Origin: Flavobacterium psychrophilum
Lineage (GTDB): Bacteria > Bacteroidota > Bacteroidia > Flavobacteriales > Flavobacteriaceae
Assembly (NCBI GenBank): GCA_003243255.1
Contig: QFQM01000022.1
Location: 1-37,945, forward strand
Reading direction: 5' to 3'
DNA length: 37,945 bases
Made by a program: the position numbers and the translations under genes. The notes under the pieces are model-generated. The model was given only the letters and a program-made list of their open reading frames with translations. It was not told the DNA's origin and did no database searches. Positions 8,219-16,590 of the stretch are shown here, piece after piece. Within the stretch, counting starts at the first letter, position 1, and the number at the start of each line of letters is the position of its first letter.

Positions 8219-10336
8219 ATGGAAAAATTTGTAATAAAACGTAACGGAACTTACAAACCTTTTGAAGCTCATAAAATTGGTGAAGCAATTCATAAGGCTT
8301 TTAAAAGTGTGAGTGTACCTTTAGATACCTCCATTTTTACGGAAACTCTGAAAAGCCTGGAACAAAAGGAAACCTGGGCTGTTGAAGAAATACAGGACAT
8401 TATTGAACAAACACTTTATAAAAACAGCTACTTTGATGTCATGCGCTCATTTATGCTGTACAGGCATACGCGAAAGCTGCAAAGAGAACACATCAACGGG
8501 CTTAATGATGATACCACTTATGTTGACAGCACCCAAACGGTAGAGGAATATATTAACCAAACCGACTGGCGTATCAATGCAAATGCAAATACCTCCTACT
8601 CCAATGCAGGACTGGTAAATAACACAGCAGGAAAAATTATTGCCAACTACTGGCTTGACAGGATTTATTCGAAAGAAGAAGGCTATCTGCACCGTAATGG
8701 AGATATACATATTCACGACCTGGATTGTCTTACAGGCTATTGTGCCGGATGGAGCCTGAGGGCTTTACTCAATGAAGGGTTTAATGGCGTACGTGGACGA
8801 GTGGAGAGCAAACCGCCATCGCACTTTAGGGAAGCATTGGGCCAAATGGCCAACTTTTTAGGTATACTGCAAAGCGAATGGGCAGGAGCTCAGGCATTCA
8901 GTTCTTTTGACACTTATCTGGCTCCTTATGTATTTAAAGATCAGCTGGGTTACAAAGAAGTGGAAAAGGCAGTTAGAGGATTTATATATAACCTTAACGT
9001 ACCTGCCCGATGGGGACAATCGCCTTTTACCAATATTACACTCGATTGGAAAGTGCCTGCCGACCTTAAAGAACAGATACCTACCAAAAATGACAGGCAT
9101 CTTTTTGAAGATATAATCGATAAGAATCTTTTGGAAAAAGCACGTCAGCGGGGCGTTGAAGATCTAAAGAATTTAAGATATGAGCATTTTCAGGATGAAA
9201 TGGATATCATCAACAAAGCATATTATACCGTAATGACCGCTGGTGATGCAGGTGGACAGCCTTTTACTTTTCCGATACCTACTGTAAACATTACTGAAGA
9301 TTTTGACTGGGATGGTGAAAATGTTAACCTGCTTTTTGAAAATACTGCAAAAATAGGCTCCTCCTACTTTCAGAACTTTATAGGAAGTCAATATATTCTT
9401 GATGATGAAGGCAACCGGATAGAAAATCCTGATGCATACAAGCCCAATGCTGTACGAAGCATGTGCTGCCGCCTTCAGCTTGATTTAAGAGAATTACTAA
9501 AACGGGGGAATGGCTTGTTTGGGAGTGCAGAAATGACAGGAAGTATTGGCGTGGTCACCATAAACATGGCCCGATTGGGATATAGCAATAAAGATGACAG
9601 CGACAATCTGTACCGAAAACTCAGGATCCTGCTGAATATTGCAAAATCGACCCTTGAAAAGAAAAGAGCTTTTATACAGCAAATGTACGACAGGGGACTA
9701 TTCCCATATACTGCGAGGTATCTGCCACATTTCAGAAATCACTTTTCTACAATCGGCGTAAACGGGATCAATGAAATGATACTGAATTTTACTGATGGCA
9801 GGGAAAGTATTATTACCGAAAATGGTATTGCAATGGCTTCGGAAGTACTGGATTTTATCCGCAACCGCATGAAAGAATTTCAGGAAGAGACCGGCAACCT
9901 GTATAACCTTGAGGCTACACCGGCCGAAGGTACAACCTACCGTTTTGCCAAAGAAGACAAAAAACGCTTTGATGATATAATTCAGGCAGGTATGGGAGAT
10001 AATATTTATTATACCAACTCCTCACAGCTACCGGCCGACTTTACAGATGATCCTTATGAAGCACTTTTGAAACAGGACGAACTTCAATGCAAATATACCG
10101 GGGGAACAGTACTGCATCTTTATATGCGCGAAAAAATCAGTTCACCCGAAGCCTGTAAACAATTCGTAAAAAAAGTGCTTTGTAATTTCAGGTTACCCTA
10201 TGTAACGGTAACGCCTGTATTCAGTATTTGTCCGGTACATGGCTACCTTGATGGAGAGCATGAGTACTGTCCTAAATGCGACGATGAAATAATCAGTAAT
10301 CTTAAAAATCATAATTATGAACAATCAGCAACGTAA
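8219..10336 (+). CDS. nrdD: Anaerobic ribonucleoside-triphosphate reductase, large part (NrdD)
   Basis: A 705-residue class III ribonucleotide reductase catalytic chain that reduces NTPs to dNTPs without oxygen. It opens with an ATP-cone (residues ~1-95, starting FVIKRNGTYKPFEAHKI) for allosteric control. Active-site Cys candidates are in LDCLTGYCAGWSL and VRSMCCRLQLDL. The zinc site near the C-terminus reads CPVHGY...EYCPKC. The chain then ends (YEQSAT) without the glycyl-radical motif that normally follows the zinc site; that motif is on the next, overlapping ORF (10317-10478). The operon nadAB-nrdDG places oxygen-sensitive enzymes together, probably under the FNR-like boxes upstream. Confidence 0.93.
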   Translation: MEKFVIKRNGTYKPFEAHKIGEAIHKAFKSVSVPLDTSIFTETLKSLEQKETWAVEEIQDIIEQTLYKNSYFDVMRSFMLYRHTRKLQREHINGLNDDTTYVDSTQTVEEYINQTDWRINANANTSYSNAGLVNNTAGKIIANYWLDRIYSKEEGYLHRNGDIHIHDLDCLTGYCAGWSLRALLNEGFNGVRGRVESKPPSHFREALGQMANFLGILQSEWAGAQAFSSFDTYLAPYVFKDQLGYKEVEKAVRGFIYNLNVPARWGQSPFTNITLDWKVPADLKEQIPTKNDRHLFEDIIDKNLLEKARQRGVEDLKNLRYEHFQDEMDIINKAYYTVMTAGDAGGQPFTFPIPTVNITEDFDWDGENVNLLFENTAKIGSSYFQNFIGSQYILDDEGNRIENPDAYKPNAVRSMCCRLQLDLRELLKRGNGLFGSAEMTGSIGVVTINMARLGYSNKDDSDNLYRKLRILLNIAKSTLEKKRAFIQQMYDRGLFPYTARYLPHFRNHFSTIGVNGINEMILNFTDGRESIITENGIAMASEVLDFIRNRMKEFQEETGNLYNLEATPAEGTTYRFAKEDKKRFDDIIQAGMGDNIYYTNSSQLPADFTDDPYEALLKQDELQCKYTGGTVLHLYMREKISSPEACKQFVKKVLCNFRLPYVTVTPVFSICPVHGYLDGEHEYCPKCDDEIISNLKNHNYEQSAT

Positions 10337-10478
10337 CGAAATTCTTTGCCAACACAGTGAACTACGAAGCAAATGTTTAGTCTATACCCGTGTAATGGGA
10401 TACCACAGGCCGGTAGAGAGCTTTAACATTGGTAAAAAGGGTGAACATCGCCAAAGAAAACATTTTATAGAGAGATAG
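10317..10478 (+). CDS. Glycyl-radical C-terminal peptide of anaerobic RNR
   Basis: A 53-residue ORF in the +1 frame relative to nrdD. It starts at an ATG inside the nrdD end (20-base overlap) and its stop shares one base with the nrdG start. Residues 23-49 read YTRVMGYHRPVESFN, then GKKGEHRQR. This matches the C-terminal glycyl-radical segment of class III reductases (R-x-x-GY-x-RPV-x-x-xN-x-GK); Gly30 would carry the radical made by NrdG. So the radical site is on a separate polypeptide, unlike E. coli NrdD. Alternatives are a frameshifted single gene or programmed frameshifting. About 24 extra residues precede the motif and tight overlaps occur at both ends, which favours a true separate gene. 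Confidence 0.8.
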   Translation: MNNQQRNEILCQHSELRSKCLVYTRVMGYHRPVESFNIGKKGEHRQRKHFIER

Positions 10479-11155
10479 TGGCTTTACCTATTTACAGTAT
10501 TACACCGTTTACTCTGTTGGATTATCCTGATAAAACAGCCTGTATAATATGGTTTGCAGGCTGTAATATGAGGTGTCTGTATTGTTACAATACCGATATT
10601 GTAGATGGAAAAGGAAAAATGAGTTATGATGAGGCGCTTCAGTTTTTAGTACGCCGAAAAGGCTTGCTTGATGGTGTAGTGCTAAGTGGCGGAGAATGTA
10701 CGCTTCATAAAAAACTGCCTGATTTTATTGCACAAATAAAAAATCTCGGGCTCAAAGTAAAAATCGATACTAATGGGTCCGTCCCGCAACTTTTGGAATC
10801 TTTAGTTAATGATGAACTTATAGATTATGTTGCTTTGGATTTTAAGGCAATGCCCAACACATTTAATATCATAACACAAAGCAATCATTTTAAAAAATTT
10901 GAAAAGTCACTCAACATGCTCATAAAAAAAGAGATTGCTTTTGAAGTTCGAACTACAGTACATACCAATCTTATAAGCAAACGGGATTTAGAAAGCATGA
11001 CCAATTATCTTGAGGATTCAGGATACATGGGTGCATATTATGTACAGTTCTTCAGAAACGATACACCAACGCTTTATCCTCTAGGCAGGTCTTTGTTAAC
11101 AATAGATTATTGTAATATAGAGACCCGGAATGTGAAAGTGGTTTTTAGAGGTTAA
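10478..11155 (+). CDS. nrdG: Anaerobic RNR-activating radical SAM enzyme NrdG
   Basis: A 225-residue radical SAM protein. The CX3CX2C [4Fe-4S] motif is at residues 29-36 (CNMRCLYC), followed by the GGE-type SAM-binding segment VLSGGECTLH. NrdG abstracts hydrogen from the reductase glycine to form the glycyl radical. The start is a GTG at 10478 overlapping the previous stop by one base, giving translational coupling to the glycyl-radical peptide it would act on. The opening YSITPFTLLDYPDKTACIIW matches this family. It is the last gene of the operon; a terminator follows at 11239. Confidence 0.93.
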   Translation: MALPIYSITPFTLLDYPDKTACIIWFAGCNMRCLYCYNTDIVDGKGKMSYDEALQFLVRRKGLLDGVVLSGGECTLHKKLPDFIAQIKNLGLKVKIDTNGSVPQLLESLVNDELIDYVALDFKAMPNTFNIITQSNHFKKFEKSLNMLIKKEIAFEVRTTVHTNLISKRDLESMTNYLEDSGYMGAYYVQFFRNDTPTLYPLGRSLLTIDYCNIETRNVKVVFRG

Positions 11156-11238
11156 ATACAAATAATAATTACTCTGAGCAGATTATCCGATTTTGCTACT
11201 GGTAATATTATAATGAATTGCTTTAAATCTGAAATTGT

Positions 11239-11283
11239 AAAAAAAATCCCGAAATCAATATGATCTCGGGATTGTCTTTTTTA
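11239..11283. terminator. Bidirectional terminator
   Basis: Stem AATCCCGAAATCA with TGATCTCGGGATT (12 of 13 pairs, loop of three bases), followed by a T-rich run on plus and preceded by a run of A that becomes U-rich on minus. It separates nrdG from the convergent luciferase-like gene. Confidence 0.85.
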
Positions 11284-11302
11284 ATAAGTATTTAAAGAAC
11301 AA

Positions 11303-12331
11303 TTAATTATTACGTTCTTTTATTATCTCTGCCAGTATGTTATAGGATTTAATCCTGTCATCGTGTCCATGCAGATTCGATACAACCATAAGTTCGTCTA
11401 CCCCTGTGTCTTTCAAAAATTTATCGAGTTGTTTTGCAACAGCCTCTTTTCTGCCTACAAAAGAATATTTAAGCATTTCACGCACGGCAGGATTATGTTG
11501 AATCATCATAAGCTCATCGGTCATCTCCATAGGAGGCTGCAATGGCTCCCTCTTCCCGGTCAATATTCCCAGGAACATTCGGATCAAAGATGTAAAATTC
11601 CTTTCAGCCTCATCATCTGTATCAGCAGCGACAACATTTACTCCGGCAATAGTATAAGGAGCATCAAGGTATTCCGATGGCTGAAACTCTTTTCTGTAAA
11701 TATCCAACGCCTCCTGCAGCAATCCTGTTGCAAAATGACTGGCAAAAGCATAAGGCAATCCCATTTTGGCAGCAAGGTGTGCACTATCAAGGCTTGATCC
11801 TAAAATATACAACGGAACATTAGTTCCTTCAGCAACAACAGCACGTACTTGCGACCACTCATTATCGATTGAAAAGTACTTTTGAATTTGCTCGATCTCA
11901 CCCGGAAAATTATGAACAGACTGCATCCTGTCACTTCTTATGGCGTGTGCGGTTATCTGATCGGTACCCGGTGCCCTGCCCAGCCCAAGATCTATCCTGT
12001 CAGGGTATAATCTGCCTAATGTACCAAATTGTTCTGCCACAATAAGCGGAGAATGGTTAGGAAGCATTATACCCCCTGAGCCAACCCTTATCGATTTTGT
12101 GTTTCCTGCTATATGCCCAATAAGAACCGAAGTCGCTACACTTGCCACATGTACCATGTTATGGTGTTCGGCAAGCCACAAACGGTTATATCCCATAGCT
12201 TCGGCCTTTTGAGCAAGGTCTACACTATTCTTAAATGTCTGTTCAGTCGTAACGCCACTCGATACAATGGCAAGTTCCAGTATCGAATAGGCTATCTTTT
12301 TATTTGTTGTTTCCATAGATATATGTTGCAT
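11303..12331 (-). CDS. LLM-class flavin-dependent oxidoreductase (luciferase-like)
   Basis: A 342-residue TIM-barrel flavoprotein of the bacterial luciferase-like monooxygenase group. Characteristic segments: LWLAEHHNMVHVASVATSVL, IRVGSGGIMLPNHSPLIVAE, RIDLGLGRAPGTDQ and LGSSLDSAHLAAKMGLPYAFASH. These enzymes use reduced FMN; the substrate of this subgroup is usually unknown. It may start at the ATG five codons inside (METTNKK). It lies nine bases behind the second msrA gene and so belongs to the methionine-sulfoxide-repair operon, suggesting a role in sulfur or oxidative stress; that is inference. Confidence 0.9.
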   Translation of the reverse strand: MQHISMETTNKKIAYSILELAIVSSGVTTEQTFKNSVDLAQKAEAMGYNRLWLAEHHNMVHVASVATSVLIGHIAGNTKSIRVGSGGIMLPNHSPLIVAEQFGTLGRLYPDRIDLGLGRAPGTDQITAHAIRSDRMQSVHNFPGEIEQIQKYFSIDNEWSQVRAVVAEGTNVPLYILGSSLDSAHLAAKMGLPYAFASHFATGLLQEALDIYRKEFQPSEYLDAPYTIAGVNVVAADTDDEAERNFTSLIRMFLGILTGKREPLQPPMEMTDELMMIQHNPAVREMLKYSFVGRKEAVAKQLDKFLKDTGVDELMVVSNLHGHDDRIKSYNILAEIIKERNN

Positions 12332-12340
12332 CCTGCTACT

Positions 12341-12850
12341 TTAGTGTTTCAGATGCTTTAGCTTATTATAATTTGCAACCTTCGAAAACCGCTCCATAAT
12401 GAGCTTTAATTTCGGGTTGATGTAAAGTTCGCAAAATGGCTTTTTAGGATTATTATAATAATAATCTAAAAGCTCTTCCCTACTCACGGTAAATGCATCA
12501 TATTGCAAAACTTTGGTGATAAGAGGGGCATCAAAATCTGCCTGTAATGCTTTTAGGGTAGCTTCGGCTATCTTGCTGTCACTATCATTAAAATAATAGA
12601 CGGCTGAACGGTATTTATCTCTCATAGAATGTTGAGAAGTGCTGCTATGCGTGTAAAGGTGTACTTCGATAAGTGTTGATAAAGAGATAATATCTTCATC
12701 ATAAGTAATAACTACACCTTCCGAAAATGATGAATCATCACCTGTTGAAGCTATCCAGCCCTGCTTAACAGTCAAAACGCCATTTAAAGACGAAAACACT
12801 GCTTCGGTACACCAATGGCAGCCCCCACCGAAACCAGCCTCCTTAACCAT
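12341..12850 (-). CDS. Divergent MsrA-like peptide-methionine sulfoxide reductase
   Basis: A 169-residue MsrA-fold protein with the nucleophile motif GGGCHWCTEAVF (normally GCFWCTEA), so the catalytic Cys is retained but the conserved Phe is His. The region normally reading GYSGG...TGHAEVV is shortened and altered (GWIASTGDDSSFSEGVV), and the C-terminal part PFCELYINPKLKLI aligns with the GYCQAVIDPKLKKF of the neighbouring full MsrA. It overlaps the msrBA fusion gene by eight bases. It may act on a different sulfoxide or be partly degenerate. Confidence 0.8.
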   Translation of the reverse strand: MVKEAGFGGGCHWCTEAVFSSLNGVLTVKQGWIASTGDDSSFSEGVVITYDEDIISLSTLIEVHLYTHSSTSQHSMRDKYRSAVYYFNDSDSKIAEATLKALQADFDAPLITKVLQYDAFTVSREELLDYYYNNPKKPFCELYINPKLKLIMERFSKVANYNKLKHLKH

Positions 12851-13844
12851 TGTTAGCTGTAGCCTGTTCCTGACCGTCTTTCAGTTTATTTTTAAAAAGT
12901 TCCCTGAATTTTTTAAGCTTCGGATCAATAACAGCCTGGCAATAGCCTTCCTGAGAGTTATTGGCATAATAATCCTGATGGTAATCTTCAGCTTTATAAA
13001 AATAATCCAGTGATGTTACCTCAGTAACAATTGGGTCATCAAAAGCCTCCTGAATTTCCGAAATTACTTCCTGAGCTGTATTTTTCTCAGCTTCATTCCT
13101 GTAAAAAATGACACTTCTGTATTGTGTTCCTACGTCAGCACCCTGTCTGTTAAGTGTTGTAGGGTTATGGGTACTGAGATGAATGCGGAGCAAATCAGCA
13201 TAAGATATTTCATTTGGGTCGTAGGTAACTTCTACCACTTCAGCATGGCCTGTTAAGCCACTACAAACTTCCCTGTAAGTAGGATTCGCAATCGCTCCCC
13301 CACTGTAACCGCTTTCCACTTTTCTCACACCTTTTAGTAAGGTGAATACAGCTTCGGTACACCAAAAACAGCCACCTCCAAAAGTGGATTTCTTTTCGTC
13401 GCTTTCTATTTTCTTAAGTGCTACGGCATTCATACAATACCTTAATCCTCCCGGTTGTGGCCCATCCGGGAAAACGTGTCCTAAATGAGCATCACAGGTA
13501 TTGCATGTCGTTTCAACGCGTACCATTCCATAACTTACATCTTTATGATACGCAATGGCATTTTCGGCAACAGGCTGTGTAAACGAAGGCCATCCGGTAC
13601 CACTTTCAAACTTTTCATTAGCATCAAAAAGCAAAGTGCCACAACACACACAGGCATATTTGCCCGGTTCAAACAATGAACACATTTCAGAACTGTGCGC
13701 ACGCTCTGTACCTTTAAGGCGTGTAATCCTGAATTCTTCAGGACTTAAGATTTCCTGCCATTCTACTTCTGTTTTTTCAACTCTTGTATCGGGAACAGGA
13801 TTGCTTGTAGAAGCAAACCTTATTATGTCAATCCATTTTAGCAT
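12843..13844 (-). CDS. msrBA: Fused methionine sulfoxide reductase MsrB-MsrA
   Basis: A 333-residue bifunctional repair enzyme. The N-terminal MsrB domain (~28-147) has the zinc pairs CVCC and CNTC, GTGWPSF, and the catalytic RYCMN; it reduces Met-R-sulfoxide. The C-terminal MsrA domain (~152-320) has GGGCFWCTEAVF, GYSGG, TGHAEVVEV and THNPTTLNRQGADVGTQYRS; it reduces Met-S-sulfoxide. No signal peptide is clear, so cytoplasmic. The order B then A is the reverse of PilB-type fusions. It is the first gene of an operon with a second MsrA and a luciferase-like oxidoreductase. Confidence 0.93.
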   Translation of the reverse strand: MLKWIDIIRFASTSNPVPDTRVEKTEVEWQEILSPEEFRITRLKGTERAHSSEMCSLFEPGKYACVCCGTLLFDANEKFESGTGWPSFTQPVAENAIAYHKDVSYGMVRVETTCNTCDAHLGHVFPDGPQPGGLRYCMNAVALKKIESDEKKSTFGGGCFWCTEAVFTLLKGVRKVESGYSGGAIANPTYREVCSGLTGHAEVVEVTYDPNEISYADLLRIHLSTHNPTTLNRQGADVGTQYRSVIFYRNEAEKNTAQEVISEIQEAFDDPIVTEVTSLDYFYKAEDYHQDYYANNSQEGYCQAVIDPKLKKFRELFKNKLKDGQEQATANNG

Positions 13845-14111
13845 TTTAGATACCTTTCTTTAATGTATTATTCAATATTACAGTTATAAAAAGCATGCCA
13901 AAAAAGGCATAATAGAATCATTCCTATAAAATCAGTCCTTTTGTCATGTCCAGATACAAGTTTTAATAAGATATATTAAGATGTCAGTCTGAATGGTAAT
14001 TAAATAAAGTTTTCTTAAAGCTGCTTTCCAAAAGAGTTTTAATTAGTAATTTAAATAGATATAAAGTAACTGATAGTAAGTTGATTATAATTCTGAAATA
14101 AAAATAATACT

Positions 14112-15089
14112 ATGAAAAATACAGATAAAAACAGCTTGTTTGGAAAAACAGTTGTCATTACCGGAGCCAGTAGCGGTGTAGGTCGTGCTGCTGCTGAAGC
14201 CTTTGCAGAAGAGGGCTCGAACGTTGTTATTGTTGCGAGAGGTCAGAAAGGCATTGATGAAGTGGTGGAAATATGCAGAGGGTTAAATGCTACGGCTATT
14301 GGAGTTTCAGCAGATATGTCATCTGAAGAGGATGTAGAAAGGGTTACACAAGAGACACTTAAAATCAATGGCAGGATAGACATCTGGATAAATAATGCGG
14401 GAGTAATGGCTAGTGGCAAATTTGAAGAAATTCCCATGGAAATTCACGAACAGGTTATTAAAACCAATTTGTTTGGATACATGCACGGGGCTTACAACGC
14501 CATCAGGGTTTTTAAAGAACAAAATGAGGGGATTTTGATAAATAATGTATCTATTGGTGGTTTTATGCCTGCTCCCTACAGCGCTGTATACTCAGCTACA
14601 AAATATGGCATAAGAGGAATGATGACATGTCTTCAAGGCGAAATTTCAAATCGAAAACATATTCATGTTTGTAATTTATATCCCCAATTACAAAATTCAA
14701 CAGGTAACTTACACTCTGCTAAATATTCGGGTTTTGCTATGAAAATACCATTTATAGCTTCTGATCCGCGCCTTACTGCCTCAAAAATGGTTAAACTGGC
14801 TAAACATCCGGAAAAAGATATGTTCCCCGACCTGAAAGCAGCAGCAATTACAAATATTTATAAGCTGTTTCCGCATCTGATAATCAATGCAGCATCAACA
14901 GCTGTCAGGATAAAAATGAAATTGAATAAGAATAAAGAAAATAACCCCGGAAACGTTTTGGCAAACTCTAAAGAGCCTCTCAGGGTTTACGGAAAATCGC
15001 CTTCTTCAACATCTGGCCTGGCTCTGGCTGCACTTGCCGGAGTGGGTCTGGGAATTGCTCTACTGGCTATGAATAAAAAGTCGCAATAG
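14112..15089 (+). CDS. Short-chain dehydrogenase with C-terminal membrane tail
   Basis: A 325-residue SDR. NAD(P)-binding TGASSGVG at residues 17-24, NNAG near 94, and the catalytic Ser...YSATK set (Tyr ~160) are present. The SDR core ends near residue 260. An extra C-terminal part follows and ends in a Gly/Ala/Leu-rich segment (TSGLALAALAGVGLGIALLAM) before a basic NKKSQ end. This looks like a single membrane anchor, unusual for soluble SDRs. The substrate is unknown. It stands alone, divergent from the msrBA operon, with a 267-base AT-rich gap in between. Confidence 0.9.
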   Translation: MKNTDKNSLFGKTVVITGASSGVGRAAAEAFAEEGSNVVIVARGQKGIDEVVEICRGLNATAIGVSADMSSEEDVERVTQETLKINGRIDIWINNAGVMASGKFEEIPMEIHEQVIKTNLFGYMHGAYNAIRVFKEQNEGILINNVSIGGFMPAPYSAVYSATKYGIRGMMTCLQGEISNRKHIHVCNLYPQLQNSTGNLHSAKYSGFAMKIPFIASDPRLTASKMVKLAKHPEKDMFPDLKAAAITNIYKLFPHLIINAASTAVRIKMKLNKNKENNPGNVLANSKEPLRVYGKSPSSTSGLALAALAGVGLGIALLAMNKKSQ

Positions 15090-15111
15090 AGAGGTTTATA
15101 CTGTCGAAACA

Positions 15112-15143
15112 AAAAAGCTCCAATAATCAATTTGGAGCTTTTT
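15112..15143. terminator. Bidirectional terminator
   Basis: Perfect twelve-base arms AAAAAGCTCCAA and TTGGAGCTTTTT with an eight-base loop, between the SDR gene and the end of the minus-strand T6SS cargo operon. T-rich ends occur on both strands. Confidence 0.85.
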
Positions 15144-15175
15144 ATATTATTATTTAAACACTGACCGGATTACAA

Positions 15176-15817
15176 TTAGTCAATTCCAAAATTTACAAGC
15201 AAAACATCATCCTGCCTCCATCGCACCCAGCCTTCAAACGATTCGTGTTTTGGGTGTGAGCAACAGCCTGAAACAGTAGAAGCAAGTGTCATTACATTTT
15301 CATTGATCCCGGTAACTTTATAAATATGTTCACCACTGTGTGGCTCTATCTCGTTTGTATTGTCCTTTTCAACATGCAAAAGATTATTGGGCTTTAACTC
15401 TATGATCTGGTATTTTACATACTCCTTCCAAAGTGAAAAATTATAGCTTACCTCCTCTTTTTTTATCTTAAGTTTTATCTTGTTTAAGTAAATAAAAATA
15501 TAGTCTTTACTATTTTCAGGATTTTTTGCATCAAAATCCATTGCCATAAAATCACTATTAAAGATAACTTTTCTTGCAATTATTTCATCCGGTAGTTTTA
15601 GTATGAAATTCAGGTCCTGGGTATATTTTATTTCTCCAAAGAACAGGTCATCTTCAGTATACAATTTAATACTGCTTCCCGGTTCCGGGTTTAGTGATAC
15701 AACACCATCGCCCCTCATGATATTTTCGGTGTACGATATAACAGTTTTGTCACTATAAAGGAGCATAAGCTCTTCTTTAGCGTTCTCTACTAATGGGTTA
15801 TGATGGTTATCTTTCAT
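15176..15817 (-). CDS. Candidate immunity protein, paralogue without signal peptide
   Basis: A 213-residue protein of no known family that is clearly paralogous to its upstream neighbour at 15823-16590. Shared landmarks are SYTENIMRGDGVVS / SYTEDKMRGKGVVS, IARKVI / IARRVI, DFDA, KDYIFIYLNK / KDYLFIYVNK and a Trp-Lys/Glu motif before the last third. Unlike the neighbour it has no signal peptide or lipobox, so it should stay in the cytoplasm unless the start is misplaced. As the last gene behind a peptidoglycan-hydrolase effector it may be a duplicated immunity gene or an orphan immunity copy. This is inference from position and duplication. Confidence 0.75.
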   Translation of the reverse strand: MKDNHHNPLVENAKEELMLLYSDKTVISYTENIMRGDGVVSLNPEPGSSIKLYTEDDLFFGEIKYTQDLNFILKLPDEIIARKVIFNSDFMAMDFDAKNPENSKDYIFIYLNKIKLKIKKEEVSYNFSLWKEYVKYQIIELKPNNLLHVEKDNTNEIEPHSGEHIYKVTGINENVMTLASTVSGCCSHPKHESFEGWVRWRQDDVLLVNFGID

Positions 15818-15822
15818 ACTAT

Positions 15823-16590
15823 TTAATTACATACTGCTAAATCAATTACCAGTGCGTTACCTGATTTCCATTTAACTTTACCTTCAAGATTCTGAAAAGG
15901 AGCATCTTCTCCAAGGCAATCTTTCGTGGATTTGATTTTTATTTCATCCCCTTTAATTTCAGTTACAGTATATGCAAGCCCTTTACTTTTAGCATTCGGT
16001 TTATTACTGCTGTCGGTTAAGAGATTACAGTCTTTAAGTGTAATAGTACGTTTTTTAATATAGTCTTCCCAGGTTGAGAAGGTATATTTAAGATCCGATT
16101 TCTTTACTTTCCTCTTTTCTTTATTCACATAAATAAAAAGATAATCTTTATCTGTATTTACATCTTCTGCATCAAAGTCAAAAGCTGCAAAATCGTAGTT
16201 AGTAATCACCCTTCTCGCTATAACTTTTTTAGGCATTGTAAGCGTAAAGTAGGTCATGTCTTCATTAAGTACTATTTCTCCAAAGTTACCATCGTCTTCA
16301 ATATCCAGTATAGCAAGCCTGTCATTAATATCCATAGTAAAAGACACTACGCCTTTACCTCTCATTTTATCTTCCGTATACGATGCAAAGGTTTCTCCCT
16401 GAAACACTAACGACTCTCCCTCCTTACATGTACTAACATCTCCTGCAACACTATTTTCAGAAGATACTTCCTCAGATGGCGTTTCAGTCAATTCAGGAGT
16501 TTCGGCTTCAGCCATTGTTTCCTTAGGGGTTTCTTTGCATGAAACCATTAAAAATGCTATTACAGCATAAGTAAAAATTACTTTTCTCAT
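15823..16590 (-). CDS. Lipoprotein, candidate immunity protein
   Basis: A 255-residue lipoprotein: basic start, hydrophobic stretch, lipobox MVSC with Cys18, then a low-complexity Glu/Thr/Pro linker before a folded domain (from ~60) shared with the paralogue at 15176. It overlaps the effector gene end by four bases (ATGA-type junction), the standard layout of an effector-immunity pair. A periplasm-facing lipoprotein is the expected place for an immunity protein against a peptidoglycan-cleaving effector. No family was recognised; the immunity role is inferred. Confidence 0.8.
   Translation of the reverse strand: MRKVIFTYAVIAFLMVSCKETPKETMAEAETPELTETPSEEVSSENSVAGDVSTCKEGESLVFQGETFASYTEDKMRGKGVVSFTMDINDRLAILDIEDDGNFGEIVLNEDMTYFTLTMPKKVIARRVITNYDFAAFDFDAEDVNTDKDYLFIYVNKEKRKVKKSDLKYTFSTWEDYIKKRTITLKDCNLLTDSSNKPNAKSKGLAYTVTEIKGDEIKIKSTKDCLGEDAPFQNLEGKVKWKSGNALVIDLAVCN

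Noticed and set aside
11363..11797. A 144-codon plus-strand frame opposite the luciferase-like gene
   Set aside because: The minus strand encodes a complete conserved enzyme; this is a shadow frame.
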